A stretch of 64,000 bases of DNA from Variovorax sp. TBS-050B (GTDB lineage Bacteria > Pseudomonadota > Gammaproteobacteria > Burkholderiales > Burkholderiaceae_C), in assembly GCF_029893635.1 (NCBI RefSeq), contig NZ_JARXYR010000002.1, positions 831,001-895,000 of the forward strand, read 5' to 3'. Of the stretch, positions 33,063 through 44,889 are shown piece after piece. How positions within the stretch are numbered: position 1 is the stretch's first letter; each line of letters opens with the position of its first letter. Position numbers and translations under genes: made by a program. Under the pieces are notes generated by a model, which was not told the DNA's origin, ran no database searches, and saw only the letters and a list, made by a program, of their open reading frames with translations.

Positions 33063-33842
33063 ATGGACACCACCCGACTCTTCTCGCTCGAGGGCCGCAG
33101 CGCCCTGATCACCGGCGGCTCGCGCGGCATCGGCCGCATGATCGCCGAAGGCTTTCTGGCGCAGGGCGCGCGCGTCTACATCTCGGCGCGCAAGGCCGAG
33201 GCCTGCGACGCGGCCGCCCAGGAGCTCTCCGCCTTCGGCCATTGCGTCTCGCTGCCGGCCGACGTGTCGACGCAGGAAGGCATGCAGGCGCTGGTCGCGG
33301 CCTATGCGTCGCACGAGAAGACGCTCGACATCCTGGTCAACAACGCCGGCGCGGCCTGGGGCGCGCCCTACGACGAGTTTCCCGAAAACGGCTGGGACAA
33401 GGTGGTCGACCTGAACATGAAGACGCCCTTCTTCCTCACGCAGATGCTCACGCCGATGCTGCGCGCCGCGGCCACCGAACACCAGGCGAAGGTGATCAAC
33501 ATCGCGTCGATCGACGGCATCGCGGTGAACCCGCTCGAGACCTACTCCTATGCCGCCAGCAAGGCCGGCGTGATCCAGCTCACGCGCCGCATGGCCACGC
33601 GCCTCGCGCGCGACCGCATCGTGGTGAGCGCCATCGCGCCCGGCGCCTTCGCGTCGAACATGAACAAGGATGCGCGCGACCATGCCGACGAGGTCGGCAA
33701 GCGCATTCCGGCCGGCCGCATCGGCACGCCCGAGGACATGGCCGGCGCGGCCATCTTCCTGGCCTCGCGCGCGGGCGACTACGTGCTGGGCTCCACGCTG
33801 GTGGTCGACGGCGGCGTGATCCACACGCGCGGCACCGAATAA
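33063..33842 (+). CDS. Short-chain dehydrogenase/reductase, RhlG-like
   Basis: The 259-residue protein has the classical SDR features: TGGSRGIG (residues 18-25), the NNAG motif (ILVNNAGAAWG), catalytic Ser in NIASIDGI, and Tyr-x3-Lys in YSYAASKAG. The pattern and length fit the RhlG/3-oxoacyl reductase group, including NMKTPFFLTQMLTPMLRAAA. It uses NADP(H) or NAD(H) in the cytoplasm. The substrate is not decided. It begins 76 bp after the pseudouridine synthase and has its own ribosome site, so it may be a separate unit. It is convergent with the YgjP-like gene. Confidence 0.92.
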   Translation: MDTTRLFSLEGRSALITGGSRGIGRMIAEGFLAQGARVYISARKAEACDAAAQELSAFGHCVSLPADVSTQEGMQALVAAYASHEKTLDILVNNAGAAWGAPYDEFPENGWDKVVDLNMKTPFFLTQMLTPMLRAAATEHQAKVINIASIDGIAVNPLETYSYAASKAGVIQLTRRMATRLARDRIVVSAIAPGAFASNMNKDARDHADEVGKRIPAGRIGTPEDMAGAAIFLASRAGDYVLGSTLVVDGGVIHTRGTE

Positions 33843-33861
33843 GGCGCCACTGCGGGCGCGG

Positions 33862-34836
33862 TCAGTTCCAGCGCGGAACGGCCTCGTCCTTGAGCTGCTG
33901 CCGCAGCAGGCCGTAGTCGGGCACCACGCTCTCCACCGTTTCCCAGAAGCGGTGCGAATGGTCCATCACGCGCAGGTGCGCGAGCTCGTGCGCCACCACG
34001 TAGTCGATCACCGGCAGACGGAAGTGGATCAGCCGCCAGTTGAGCCGGATCGAGCCGTCGGCGCTCGCGCTGCCCCAGCGCGTGGCCGCATTCGAGAGCG
34101 AGAGCTTGCGCCACTGCACGCCGAGCCGCGGCGCGAAGTGGTCGAGCCGCTCGATGAAGAGCCGGCGTGCGTTGCGCATCAGCCAGGCCTGCGCCGCGTC
34201 GCGGATCTGCGCCGGCCCGGCGTTCTGCGCCACCGCGAGCCGCAGCGTGCGCGGGCCGGCGCCGTCGCTGCTCTCGTCGAGCGTGCCGCCGACGCTGGCA
34301 AAGCCGTGCTTCGGATCGAGCCGGATCACCACCGGCTCGCCCATGAACGGAAATTCGGCGCCGTCCTTCCATTCGATGCGCGTGGCCTCGACGCGCGCCT
34401 GGCGCTGCCGGGTCTCGAGCAGCTTGCGCAGGATCCAGTCGGCCTTCTCCTGCACCGCGGCATCGACGTCGCGCAGCGTCACCCAGCGCGGCGCGCGCAC
34501 CGACAGTCCTTCGGCGCCGACCAGGAAGCCGATGGTCTTGCGCTTGCCGCGCTTGAATTCGTAGGCCACGCGCGCGGTGCCGAGCACGGCTTCGCGCGTG
34601 GCCTGGGGGTGCACGAAGCTCGCGAGCGAGAGCGTGTCGCGCAGCGGCACCGCGGGCTGCGCGGGGCCGGTGTCGGCGTGCTGCTGCGCATCGGCCGGCG
34701 GAGGCAGCGGCACCACGGCCGGCGGCGCGGCCTTTTTCCCCGGCTTGCGCGAACGGCGCTCGGGCGGCTTCGACGGCGCGAATTCGCTGCCGAGCCCCTC
34801 GAACAGATCCATCGTGAACTGGAGCAGCCCCCGCAT
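33862..34836 (-). CDS. YgjP-like (DUF45) metal-dependent hydrolase
   Basis: The 324-residue protein has a disordered, charged N-terminus (about residues 1-75). A C-terminal zincin domain of the YgjP/DUF45 group follows, with the metal motif HELAHLRVMDHSHRFW (HExxH plus a downstream His) and LSNAATRWGSASADGSIRLNWRLIHF. These proteins are intracellular, related to SprT, with unsettled activity. Two starts are possible: 34836, which has an AAGAAGAG ribosome site and is used here, and 34812 (MDLFEGL). It is the last gene of the glyQ-to-plsC unit, 27 bp after plsC. Confidence 0.9.
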   Translation of the reverse strand: MRGLLQFTMDLFEGLGSEFAPSKPPERRSRKPGKKAAPPAVVPLPPPADAQQHADTGPAQPAVPLRDTLSLASFVHPQATREAVLGTARVAYEFKRGKRKTIGFLVGAEGLSVRAPRWVTLRDVDAAVQEKADWILRKLLETRQRQARVEATRIEWKDGAEFPFMGEPVVIRLDPKHGFASVGGTLDESSDGAGPRTLRLAVAQNAGPAQIRDAAQAWLMRNARRLFIERLDHFAPRLGVQWRKLSLSNAATRWGSASADGSIRLNWRLIHFRLPVIDYVVAHELAHLRVMDHSHRFWETVESVVPDYGLLRQQLKDEAVPRWN

Positions 34837-34863
34837 CGCGGCTCTTCTTCTCTCTTGTTGTTT

Positions 34864-35637
34864 TCAGCCGCCGTGCGCTTGCTGCGCCTGGGTGGGCAGG
34901 CCGTCGCGGTAGGCCTCGGGGTCGAGGCGGCGCATCTCGGCCTCGATCCAGGCCTCGACCTCGCGCATCAGTTCGTCGGGCTTGCGGCCCACGCTCGAGA
35001 TGGCCGGGCCGATCGACACGTCGACCACGCCGGGACGCTTGATGAAGGCCTTGCGCGGCCAGACCTTGGCCGAGGTGACGGCGATCGGGATCACCGGCAC
35101 GCCGGTCTCGCACGCGAGCCGCGTGCCGCCGCTCTTGTAGGTGCCCTTCTGGCCGCGCGGGATGCGCGTGCCCTCGGGGAACATGATGATCCAGATGCCC
35201 TGCGCGAGCAGCTTGCGGCCCTGCGTCACCACCTTGTTGAAGGCCTGCGCGCGCTGGCTGCGGTCGATGTGGATCATGTCGAGCCGCGCCATCGCCCAGC
35301 CGAAGAAGGGCACGTAGATCAGCTCCTTCTTGAACACGAAGGCCAGCGGATGCGGCATCAGCGTGGGCATCAGGAAGGTCTCGAAGGTCGACTGGTGCTT
35401 CACCAGCAGCACCGCGCCCGCGAGCTTGTCGGTGGGCAGGTGCTCCATGCCGCTCACGCGGGTGCGGATGCCCAGCAGCACGCGTGCGCCGCCGATCGCC
35501 CAGCCGAGCCAGCGCACCGCCATCCAGTAGAGCGGAATGCCGCGCTTCCAGAGCGAACTGACGCACATGATGATGCCCCAGGGCACCACGGTGACGAGCA
35601 TCCACAGGCCATGGATCACGGAACGGAGAAACGCCAT
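34864..35637 (-). CDS. plsC: 1-acylglycerol-3-phosphate O-acyltransferase
   Basis: The 257-residue protein acylates lysophosphatidic acid to phosphatidic acid at the inner membrane. It has an N-terminal membrane segment (about residues 8-30), the acceptor motif KHQSTFET (His-x4-Glu; the acidic residue is Glu rather than Asp, as is common in this group), IDRSQRAQA and FPEGTRIPRG. The start codon shares one base with the gmhB stop (TGATG), so the two are coupled. Phospholipid synthesis fits its place beside a heptose phosphatase in an envelope-related operon. Confidence 0.93.
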   Translation of the reverse strand: MAFLRSVIHGLWMLVTVVPWGIIMCVSSLWKRGIPLYWMAVRWLGWAIGGARVLLGIRTRVSGMEHLPTDKLAGAVLLVKHQSTFETFLMPTLMPHPLAFVFKKELIYVPFFGWAMARLDMIHIDRSQRAQAFNKVVTQGRKLLAQGIWIIMFPEGTRIPRGQKGTYKSGGTRLACETGVPVIPIAVTSAKVWPRKAFIKRPGVVDVSIGPAISSVGRKPDELMREVEAWIEAEMRRLDPEAYRDGLPTQAQQAHGG

Positions 35638-36215
35638 CAGACAGCTACCTGGAGTGCGGCCTGCGCTTCGCGCGCAAGCAGAAAGTCGACAAAGGCGGCG
35701 AGGTCGTCATGGACGACCGTGTTCGCCGGGTATTCGGGGGGCAGCGGATCGACGCCGCGGCAGGCGGCGCCCATGCCGGTGAGCAGCAGGTGCGGCTCGC
35801 AGCCCGCCGCCGCGCCGGCCTGCAGGTCGCGCAGGCTGTCGCCGGCCGTCGGCACGCCCTTCAGGTCGATGCCGAAGCGGTCCGCGATCTGGCGGAACAG
35901 CCCCGGCGCGGGCTTGCGGCAGTCGCAGCCCTCGTCCGGGCTGTGCGGGCAATAGAACACCGCCTCGACCCGCCCGCCCACGGCCGCGAGCATCTTGTGC
36001 ATCTTCGCGTGCATCGCGTTGAGCGAAGCCATGTCGAACAGCCCGCGACCCAGGCCCGACTGGTTGGAGGCGATCACCACCTGCCAGCCCGCATGGTTGA
36101 GCCGCGCCACGGCCTCGAGCGCGCCGGGCAGCGGCGTCCACTCGATGTCGCTCTTGACGAAGTCTTCGCGGTGCACGTTGATCGTGCCGTTGCGGTCGAG
36201 GATGACGAGTTTCAT
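35637..36215 (-). CDS. gmhB: D-glycero-beta-D-manno-heptose 1,7-bisphosphate 7-phosphatase
   Basis: The 192-residue HAD phosphatase acts in ADP-heptose synthesis for lipopolysaccharide. It has the GmhB zinc site CPHSPDEGCDC, VVIASNQSGLGRGLF and GDSLRDLQAG. The first motif reads LDRNGTIN: Asp7 is the nucleophile, but the second acidic residue, normally Asp, is Asn9 (codon AAC). That position acts as general acid/base in this family, so activity may be reduced. The start overlaps the nucleotidyltransferase stop (ATGA). In other betaproteobacteria gmhB directly follows glyS; here two small genes lie between. Confidence 0.9.
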   Translation of the reverse strand: MKLVILDRNGTINVHREDFVKSDIEWTPLPGALEAVARLNHAGWQVVIASNQSGLGRGLFDMASLNAMHAKMHKMLAAVGGRVEAVFYCPHSPDEGCDCRKPAPGLFRQIADRFGIDLKGVPTAGDSLRDLQAGAAAGCEPHLLLTGMGAACRGVDPLPPEYPANTVVHDDLAAFVDFLLAREAQAALQVAV

Positions 36216-36745
36216 GCAGTCTTTCCCGCTTCGATGCGGCGGCGTTCGATCCAGTCGCCGATCTGCGCCACCGGGTGTTTCAGCGGATCGAGCAGCGCCG
36301 CCCGCTCGCGCAGGATGGAGGCCGAGACCAAGCCGAGCCTGAGCAGCTCGCGCACGAAGTCTGCGTCCTTCTCGCGGCCCGCAACGGCTTTGGACAGCGC
36401 CAGGTCGTGCAGTTCAGGGCACACCACCGTCAGCTGGTCCACATAGTGAAGGCTGGCACGCTGCATCCAGTCGCTGGGCATCACGGCCGTCTCGGGGCCG
36501 ACACCATCGGCGTGGTATCCGAAGGTATCGTCGAAACTCGACAGCGCGCCGATGGCGCCGTCGATCAGGTCCGCCTTTTCCGGGTGCAGCGCGGGATACA
36601 GGTCGAGTTCGCGGGAGACGAGCAGTGTCTCGGGCGCCTCAGGCAGCAGAAACAGCAGCGCCTGGCTGCCGATCACGACGAAGGACTGCTCCTCGACAAT
36701 GGCCGCCGCCGCGCGCAGCACGTGCTCCGCTTCGCTACGCCGCAT
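36212..36745 (-). CDS. DUF6036-like nucleotidyltransferase, possible toxin
   Basis: The 177-residue protein resembles the nucleotidyltransferase-fold DUF6036/AbiEii group. It has the VVIGSQALLFLLP segment (residues 23-35, in place of the usual GGxA/GS motif), the acidic pair in SRELDLYPALHP (46-57) and the helix LHDLALSKAVAGREKDADFVRELL. Related proteins are toxins of two-gene modules that modify tRNA or other targets with nucleotides. It overlaps the small upstream gene by 11 bases and gmhB downstream by four, so translation of all three is coupled. Base composition is slightly lower in GC than glyS. Toxin activity is inference; fold assignment is moderately firm. Confidence 0.75.
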   Translation of the reverse strand: MRRSEAEHVLRAAAAIVEEQSFVVIGSQALLFLLPEAPETLLVSRELDLYPALHPEKADLIDGAIGALSSFDDTFGYHADGVGPETAVMPSDWMQRASLHYVDQLTVVCPELHDLALSKAVAGREKDADFVRELLRLGLVSASILRERAALLDPLKHPVAQIGDWIERRRIEAGKTA

Positions 36746-37064
36746 GTGCGCCTTGCCGCGCCGCGCGCAGCAGCTCGCCGCGCTCGCGCTGCGTCATCAG
36801 AACGCCAATGGGAGAGACATTGCGCAAAGCGGCAGCATGGTCATCGTCGCCGCAGGTGCCGCGCTCGACGGCGTCGACGCCGGCGTCCAGCATCGCACGC
36901 CATTCGCTCCAGTACGGATCGGATCGCGTGGCGCCGGCCTGGGACTGCCACCGAGCAAGCGTCGCTGCGACCTCGGCGATGCGCGCCGGCTCGGCGCGCA
37001 GCCGCGCCACGGCAAGGCGGTGCGCCTGGAGCAGGAAGTCGTCGATCTGCTGCTGCCGGTTCAT
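36735..37064 (-). CDS. Small partner of the nucleotidyltransferase, possible antitoxin
   Basis: The 109-residue protein is predicted mostly helical, with LAVARLRAEPARIAEVAATLARWQ, a DPYWSEWRAML segment and the end NVSPIGVLMTQRERGELLRAA. No DNA-binding motif is clear. Its stop overlaps the nucleotidyltransferase start by 11 bases, and it starts 26 bp after glyS. Its position as the first gene of a tightly coupled pair fits an antitoxin or activity partner. Similar small proteins with the DPYW-x-EW phrase beside DUF6036 genes are recalled from other proteobacteria, but that was not checked. Confidence 0.7.
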   Translation of the reverse strand: MNRQQQIDDFLLQAHRLAVARLRAEPARIAEVAATLARWQSQAGATRSDPYWSEWRAMLDAGVDAVERGTCGDDDHAAALRNVSPIGVLMTQRERGELLRAARQGAHAA

Positions 37065-37090
37065 GGAGCCGAATTATCGAGCGCGCGAAA

Positions 37091-39238
37091 TCAAACGGCC
37101 AGCCGCTCGAGCTGCGCCACCCGGTTCATCGCCGCATGCAGCGACATCAGCAGCCCCAGCCGGTTGAGCCGCAGGTCGGCCTGCTCGGCGTTGACCATCA
37201 CGCCGTCGAAGAAGGCGTCGACCGGCTCGCGCAGCACCGCCAGGGTCTGCAGCGAGGCGGTGTAGTCGCCGGCCTCGAACTGGGCGTTGGCGGCGGGCAC
37301 CACCTCGGCCATGGCGGCGTGCAGCGCCTTCTCGGCGGGCTCCTGCAGCAGCAGCGCGCTGACGTGCGCATCGGCCTCGGGGGCCTTCTTGAGGATGTTG
37401 CCGATGCGCTTGTTGGCAGCGGCCAGGGCGGCGGCGGCGGGCAGCGCGGCGAAGGCGCGCACGGCGGCGAGCAGGCGCGGCACCTCGCCCAGGCGCTGCG
37501 GGCGCGGCGCCAGCACGGCATCGACCTCCTGCGCGCTCGCGCCCTGCTCGCGCAGGCTGCCGGCGAGGCGGTCGAGCACGAAGTCCTGCAGCTCGACGGT
37601 GGCGCGGGTGGCGTCGAAGCCCTCGATGCCGTCGAACTGCGCGGCCGCTTCGGCGAGCAGCGCGTCGAGGTCGAGCGGCAGGTTCTTCTCGATCAGCATG
37701 CGGATCACGCCGAGCGCATGGCGGCGCAGCGCGAAGGGATCGCGGTCGCCCGTGGGCAGGTTGCCGATGCCGAACATGCCGACCAGGGTCTCGAGCTTGT
37801 CGGCCAGCGCGACCACCAGGCCGACGGTGTTGCGCGGCAGTTCGTCGCCCGCGAAGCGCGGCTTGTAGTGGTCTTCGATGGCGTCAGCGACCGAAGCGTC
37901 GAGGCCGTCGTGCAGCGCGTAGTAGCGGCCCATGGTGCCCTGCAGTTCGGGAAACTCGCCGACCATGTCGGTCACGAGGTCGGCCTTGGCGAGCTGGGCG
38001 GCCTGGGTGGCGCGCGCCGCGAGCGTGGCGTCGCCGAGCTTTTCGGCGACGGCGCGCGCGATGCGCATCACGCGCTCCACGCGCTCGCCCTGGGTGCCGA
38101 GCTTGTTGTGGTAGACCACCTTGCCGAGCGACTCGACGCGCGAGGCGAGCGACTTCTTGCGGTCCTGGTCGAAGAAGAACTTGGCATCGGCCAGGCGCGG
38201 GCGCACCACGCGCTCGTTGCCGCCGATGACCGCGCTCGCGTCGTCGGGGCTGATGTTGCTGACCACCAGGAACTTGTTGGTGAGCCGGTCGGCGCCGTCG
38301 AGCAGCGGGAAGTACTTCTGGTTGGCCTTCATCGTGAGGATCAGGCATTCCTGCGGCACTTCGAGGAACTCGCGCTCGAAGCTGCAGACCAGCACGTTGG
38401 GGCGCTCCACCAGCGCCGTGACTTCGTCGAGCAGCGCATCGTCCTGGATCGGCGCGGTGCCGCCGCCCACGCGCACCGCCGCGGCGGCGAGCTGGCGCGC
38501 GATCTCGGTGCGGCGCGCCTCGAAGCCGGCGATGACCGCGCCCTCTTCCTGCAGCTGCAGCGCGTAGCTGTTGGCATCGCGCAGCACCACGGGATCGACC
38601 GCGGCCTCGAAGCGGTGGCCGTGGGTCTCGCGGCCGGCCCGGAGGCCGAGCGCCTCGACCGGCACCACCTCGCTGCCGTGCAGCGCCACCAGGCCGTGCG
38701 CGGGGCGCACGAAGCTCACGCTGCTCCAGCCCGGCAGCTCGCAGCCGCTTTCGAGCTGGTAGCTCATGACCTTGGGGATCGGCAGCCTGGCGATGGCCTC
38801 GGCGAGCGCCTTCTGCAGCCCCTCGGCCAGGGTCGCGCCCCGGGCGGTGCTTTCGTAGAACAGGGCTTCGGCCTTGCCGTCCATCGCGCGCTTGAGCGCC
38901 GGCACGGCCGAGGCGTCGGCGCCGAGCGCGGCCAGGCGCTTGAGCAATGCGGGCGTGGGCTGGCCCGAGGCGTCGAGCCCCACGGTCACGGGCATCAGCT
39001 TCTGCGAGACGGCCTTGTCGGCCGCGCGCGCGGCCACGAGCGTGAGGTGCGCCGCCAGGCGGCGCGGCGAAGCGTAGGCGGTGAGCACCGAGCCGGCCTC
39101 GGCCAGGCCCTGGGCCACGAGCTGCTCGCGCAGCACGCCGGCGAAGGCTTCGCCGAGCTTCTTCAGCGCCTTCGGCGGCAGCTCTTCGACAAACAGTTCA
39201 ACCAGCAGGGCGTTCTTGTTGTTCATGGGGGTCGTCAT
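37091..39238 (-). CDS. glyS: Glycyl-tRNA synthetase beta subunit
   Basis: The 715-residue protein is the beta chain of the alpha2-beta2 glycyl-tRNA synthetase, which charges tRNA-Gly. It starts LLVELFVEELPPKAL and has the HD-like core and LKANQKYFPLLD phrase of the family, with a C-terminal anticodon-binding DALR-like region (GDYTASLQTLAVLREPVDAFFDGVMV). Length is normal. The start at 39238, three bases after the glyQ stop, is used; an in-frame ATG at 39226 is also possible. glyQ lies directly upstream, so both subunits are made together. Confidence 0.97.
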   Translation of the reverse strand: MTTPMNNKNALLVELFVEELPPKALKKLGEAFAGVLREQLVAQGLAEAGSVLTAYASPRRLAAHLTLVAARAADKAVSQKLMPVTVGLDASGQPTPALLKRLAALGADASAVPALKRAMDGKAEALFYESTARGATLAEGLQKALAEAIARLPIPKVMSYQLESGCELPGWSSVSFVRPAHGLVALHGSEVVPVEALGLRAGRETHGHRFEAAVDPVVLRDANSYALQLQEEGAVIAGFEARRTEIARQLAAAAVRVGGGTAPIQDDALLDEVTALVERPNVLVCSFEREFLEVPQECLILTMKANQKYFPLLDGADRLTNKFLVVSNISPDDASAVIGGNERVVRPRLADAKFFFDQDRKKSLASRVESLGKVVYHNKLGTQGERVERVMRIARAVAEKLGDATLAARATQAAQLAKADLVTDMVGEFPELQGTMGRYYALHDGLDASVADAIEDHYKPRFAGDELPRNTVGLVVALADKLETLVGMFGIGNLPTGDRDPFALRRHALGVIRMLIEKNLPLDLDALLAEAAAQFDGIEGFDATRATVELQDFVLDRLAGSLREQGASAQEVDAVLAPRPQRLGEVPRLLAAVRAFAALPAAAALAAANKRIGNILKKAPEADAHVSALLLQEPAEKALHAAMAEVVPAANAQFEAGDYTASLQTLAVLREPVDAFFDGVMVNAEQADLRLNRLGLLMSLHAAMNRVAQLERLAV

Positions 39239-39241
39239 CGC

Positions 39242-40150
<909 letters not shown>

Positions 40151-40188
40151 GAAGCAGCAGGCCGGCGTGACCGGACATTGGACGGTAG

Positions 40189-40205
40189 CGCGGTGGTCCA
40201 CCGCG
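40189..40205. promoter_or_regulatory. Short dyad upstream of glyQ
   Basis: CGCGGTGG and CCACCGCG form an 8-bp perfect inverted repeat around a single T. It lies 39-55 bp upstream of the glyQ start in the 231-bp gap before the divergent lipid kinase gene. Nothing else is recognised in that gap. The role is unknown and a chance match is possible in GC-rich DNA. Confidence 0.25.
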
Positions 40206-40381
40206 AAAGGGGCCGATTTTACGGGTGGAGGGCAACTCTCCCACAGCGAGCCGGGATGCCGGCCGCCGGAACCTTCCGGCCGGCCGTGCGACAAACAGGG
40301 CCGGGCCGCGCACCGCTTGCGCGGCCGGACTTCCGCTCCTTCCCTCGGCCCCCCGGGCCGGCCCCCAGCCGCTTCACAGAC

Positions 40382-41347
40382 ATGCCACCGCCCCTCACCG
40401 GTCCGGACACCCCGCTCTTCATCGTTCTCAACACCGGCTCCGGCAGCACGGATGCCGCCGAGACCCGCCGCGTCATCGAAGAGGGCTGCACCGCGGCCGG
40501 GCGCCGGCACCGCATCTTCGAGGTCGACGCGCGCGCGACGGTGCAGGCGCTCGCGCGCGAGGCGGTCGAGCGCGCCCGCGCCGTCGGCGGCGTGGTGGTG
40601 GCCGCGGGCGGCGACGGCACGATCAACACGGTGGCGCAGGCCACGCTCGGCAGCGGCCTGGCCTTCGGCGTGCTGCCGCAGGGCACCTTCAACTACTTCA
40701 GCCGCACCCATGGCATTCCGCGCGACACGGCCGCCGCGCTGCAGGTGCTGCTGACGGAACAGCCGCAGCCGGTGCAGGTGGGGCTGGTGAACGACCGCGT
40801 GTTCCTCGTGAACGCCAGCATGGGCCTGTACGCCGAACTGCTGGAGGAGCGCGAAAGCTACAAGGCGCGCTACGGCCGCAGCCGGTGGATCGCGTTCTTT
40901 GCCGGCCTGCTGACCGTGATGCGCGGCCACCGCAACTGGAACCTGCGCATGGCCTGGCGCGGGCAGGAGCGCGCCATCCGCACGCCGACGCTCTTCGTGG
41001 GCAACAACCCGCTGCAGCTGCTGCAGGTGGGCATCGCGCATGCCGATGCGCCCGAGAACGGGCAGCTCGCCGCCGTCACGCTCAAGCCGCTGGGCATGCT
41101 CGCGATGCCGGGCCTGCTGGTGCGCGGCGCGCTGGGCCGGCTCGGCAGCGCCGACGAGGTGCTGAGCTTTCCGTTCGAATCGCTGACGGTGAACGCGGGC
41201 CGCTCGCGCGGCCCGCGCCGCGTGAAGGTGGCGACCGACGGCGAGATCGCCTGGACCGAGATGCCGCTGCTGTTCCGCGTCTCGCCCGAACCGCTGTGGC
41301 TGGTGCGGCCCGAGACGGCGCCGGAGCTGGAGGCGGCCAAGCAATGA
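40382..41347 (+). CDS. Diacylglycerol/lipid kinase family protein
   Basis: The 321-residue protein has the DAGK catalytic domain: [10 protein letters not shown] at the start, the nucleotide-binding [11 protein letters not shown] (about residue 78), [16 protein letters not shown], and a C-terminal beta-rich domain ([19 protein letters not shown]). Members such as YegS phosphorylate lipids. It is followed by a phosphoesterase (four-base overlap) and a PAP2 phosphatase, so this group probably handles membrane lipid phosphates. The exact lipid is unknown. The start at 40382 is the first ATG of the domain; a long reading upstream is a shadow of glyQ and glyS. Confidence 0.9.
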   Translation: MPPPLTGPDTPLFIVLNTGSGSTDAAETRRVIEEGCTAAGRRHRIFEVDARATVQALAREAVERARAVGGVVVAAGGDGTINTVAQATLGSGLAFGVLPQGTFNYFSRTHGIPRDTAAALQVLLTEQPQPVQVGLVNDRVFLVNASMGLYAELLEERESYKARYGRSRWIAFFAGLLTVMRGHRNWNLRMAWRGQERAIRTPTLFVGNNPLQLLQVGIAHADAPENGQLAAVTLKPLGMLAMPGLLVRGALGRLGSADEVLSFPFESLTVNAGRSRGPRRVKVATDGEIAWTEMPLLFRVSPEPLWLVRPETAPELEAAKQ

Positions 41348-42153
41348 GCTGCCTGCTGCAGATCTCCGATCCGCACTTCGGCACCGAGCAGCCCGAGGTG
41401 CTGGCCGCGCTGGAGCGCTTCGCGCGCGAACTCGCGCCAGCCGTGGTGGTGCTCTCCGGCGACATCACCCAGCGCGCCACGCGCCGCCAGTTCGCGGCGG
41501 CGCGCGCCTTCGTCGACCGGCTGCCGGCGCCGGTGGTGGCGATTCCGGGCAACCACGACATTCCGCTGTTCCAGCTCGGCGCGCGGCTTCTCACGCCCTA
41601 CGGCCGCTATGCCGACGCCTTCGGCGCCGAGCTGGAGCCGGTGTTCGAATCGCCCGAATGGCTGGTGATCGCGGTCAACACCACGCGCTGGTACCGGCAC
41701 GAGGACGGCGAGGTCTCGCCCGCGCAGATCGACCGCGTGGCTGACCGGCTCGCGCGCGCCGCGCCCGGGCAGCTGCGCGTGGTGGTCACGCACCAGCCGG
41801 TGCTGGTGACGCGGCCCGAGGACCTGCACAACCGGCTGCACGGGCACGAGGCGGCGCTCGCACGCTGGTGCGCGGCGGGCGTGGACCTGATCCTCGGCGG
41901 CCACATCCACCTGCCTTTCGTGCGTTCGCTCGACGAGGCCTGCGCGAGCTGCCCGCCCACGGCATGGGCCGTGCAGGCCGGCACGGCGGTGTCGTCGCGC
42001 GTGCGCGGCGGCCAGCCGAACTCGGTCAACGTGCTGCGCGCGGCAGGGCCTGCGGACGCCCGCGGCTGCGAGGCCGAGCGCTGGGACCATTCGGCCGTCG
42101 AGGGCGCCTTCGTGCGCGCCAGGTCGTGGCGGCTGGCGCTCGCGGGCGGCTAG
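41344..42153 (+). CDS. Metallophosphoesterase
   Basis: The 269-residue calcineurin-like protein has all metal motifs: SDPHFG (residues 8-13), [26 protein letters not shown] and GGHIHLPF. It resembles CpdA-type cyclic-nucleotide phosphodiesterases and Icc proteins, but also UDP-diacylglucosamine-type enzymes, so the substrate is open. Its start overlaps the lipid kinase stop by four bases (ATGA). With the PAP2 gene 10 bp further on, it forms a three-gene unit that points to lipid or phosphate-ester turnover. No signal peptide is seen. Confidence 0.9.
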   Translation: MSCLLQISDPHFGTEQPEVLAALERFARELAPAVVVLSGDITQRATRRQFAAARAFVDRLPAPVVAIPGNHDIPLFQLGARLLTPYGRYADAFGAELEPVFESPEWLVIAVNTTRWYRHEDGEVSPAQIDRVADRLARAAPGQLRVVVTHQPVLVTRPEDLHNRLHGHEAALARWCAAGVDLILGGHIHLPFVRSLDEACASCPPTAWAVQAGTAVSSRVRGGQPNSVNVLRAAGPADARGCEAERWDHSAVEGAFVRARSWRLALAGG

Positions 42154-42163
42154 AGTCGGCCAC

Positions 42164-42985
42164 ATGCCATCGGAAGCACCTGCCCTCGTTCTTCTCGCCC
42201 AGCAGCTCGGCGCGCATGCGCTGGCCTGGTTCTTTGCCGCCCTCGCGGTGTCGGTGCTCGGCACCGGTGCGGTCTGCCATGCGCTGATGAAGCGGCGCCG
42301 GGCCCGCAATGCGCGCGAGGGAGAACCCGAGGAGCCGCGGCTCGCAGGCGCGCTGGTCCTCGGCTTCATCGGCATCCTCGCTGCCGCGAGCCTGGTCGCC
42401 TACCTCGCGTCGAAACTCGGCGACGGCCGCCTGCTCGGCCTGGCCGACCAGGCTCTGGCCGATGCGATCGGCGCGAGCGTGCCGTGGGCGGCGCTCGTCG
42501 CCTTCAGCTGGCTCACGCACCTGGGCGACTTCGAGTTGCTGGCGCCCGTGTGCGTGGCGGTGGGCTGGCTGCTGTGGCGCAAGGCGCACCACGGGCTCGC
42601 GCTCGGATGGGTGATGGCGCTCGGCGGCATCGTGCTGCTGAACCCCGCGCTCAAGCGCATCTTCGCCCGCGCGCGGCCGGTGCACGACCACGGCCTCGCG
42701 ATGGAGACCAGCTTCAGCTTCCCGAGCGGCCATGCCGCCGGCGCGATCGTGAGCTACGGCATGCTGATGTACCTGGCGCTGCGCCTGCTGCCGCCGCGCT
42801 GGCACGTGCCCGCGGCCATGGCGGCGGCCGCCGCCATCGTCACGATCGCGAGCAGCCGCGTGTTCCTGCAGGTGCATTTCGCGAGCGACGTCGTGGCCGG
42901 CCTGCTGACCGGGCTCGCGTGGCTGCTCGTGTGCGTGGGCAGCCTCGAATACGCGCGGCACCGCAGGCGCCGCGCCGCGCGTTGA
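42164..42985 (+). CDS. PAP2-family membrane phosphatase
   Basis: The 273-residue protein has about six membrane segments. The three phosphatase signatures are KRIFARARP (KX6RP), FPSGHAAG (PSGH) and SRVFLQVHFASDVVAG (SRX5HX3D). Enzymes of this type remove phosphate from phosphatidic acid, undecaprenyl diphosphate or similar lipids on the outer face of the inner membrane. It is the third gene after a lipid kinase and a phosphoesterase, so a lipid substrate is likely. It is convergent with the asparaginase gene, seven bases apart. Confidence 0.92.
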   Translation: MPSEAPALVLLAQQLGAHALAWFFAALAVSVLGTGAVCHALMKRRRARNAREGEPEEPRLAGALVLGFIGILAAASLVAYLASKLGDGRLLGLADQALADAIGASVPWAALVAFSWLTHLGDFELLAPVCVAVGWLLWRKAHHGLALGWVMALGGIVLLNPALKRIFARARPVHDHGLAMETSFSFPSGHAAGAIVSYGMLMYLALRLLPPRWHVPAAMAAAAAIVTIASSRVFLQVHFASDVVAGLLTGLAWLLVCVGSLEYARHRRRRAAR

Positions 42986-42992
42986 ACGCGGG

Positions 42993-44878
<1,886 letters not shown>

Positions 44879-44889
<11 letters not shown>

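Noticed and set aside
34864..35637. PlsC with Glu in place of Asp in the HX4D motif as a sign of lost activity
   Set aside because: HX4E is common in this group of bacterial acyltransferases.
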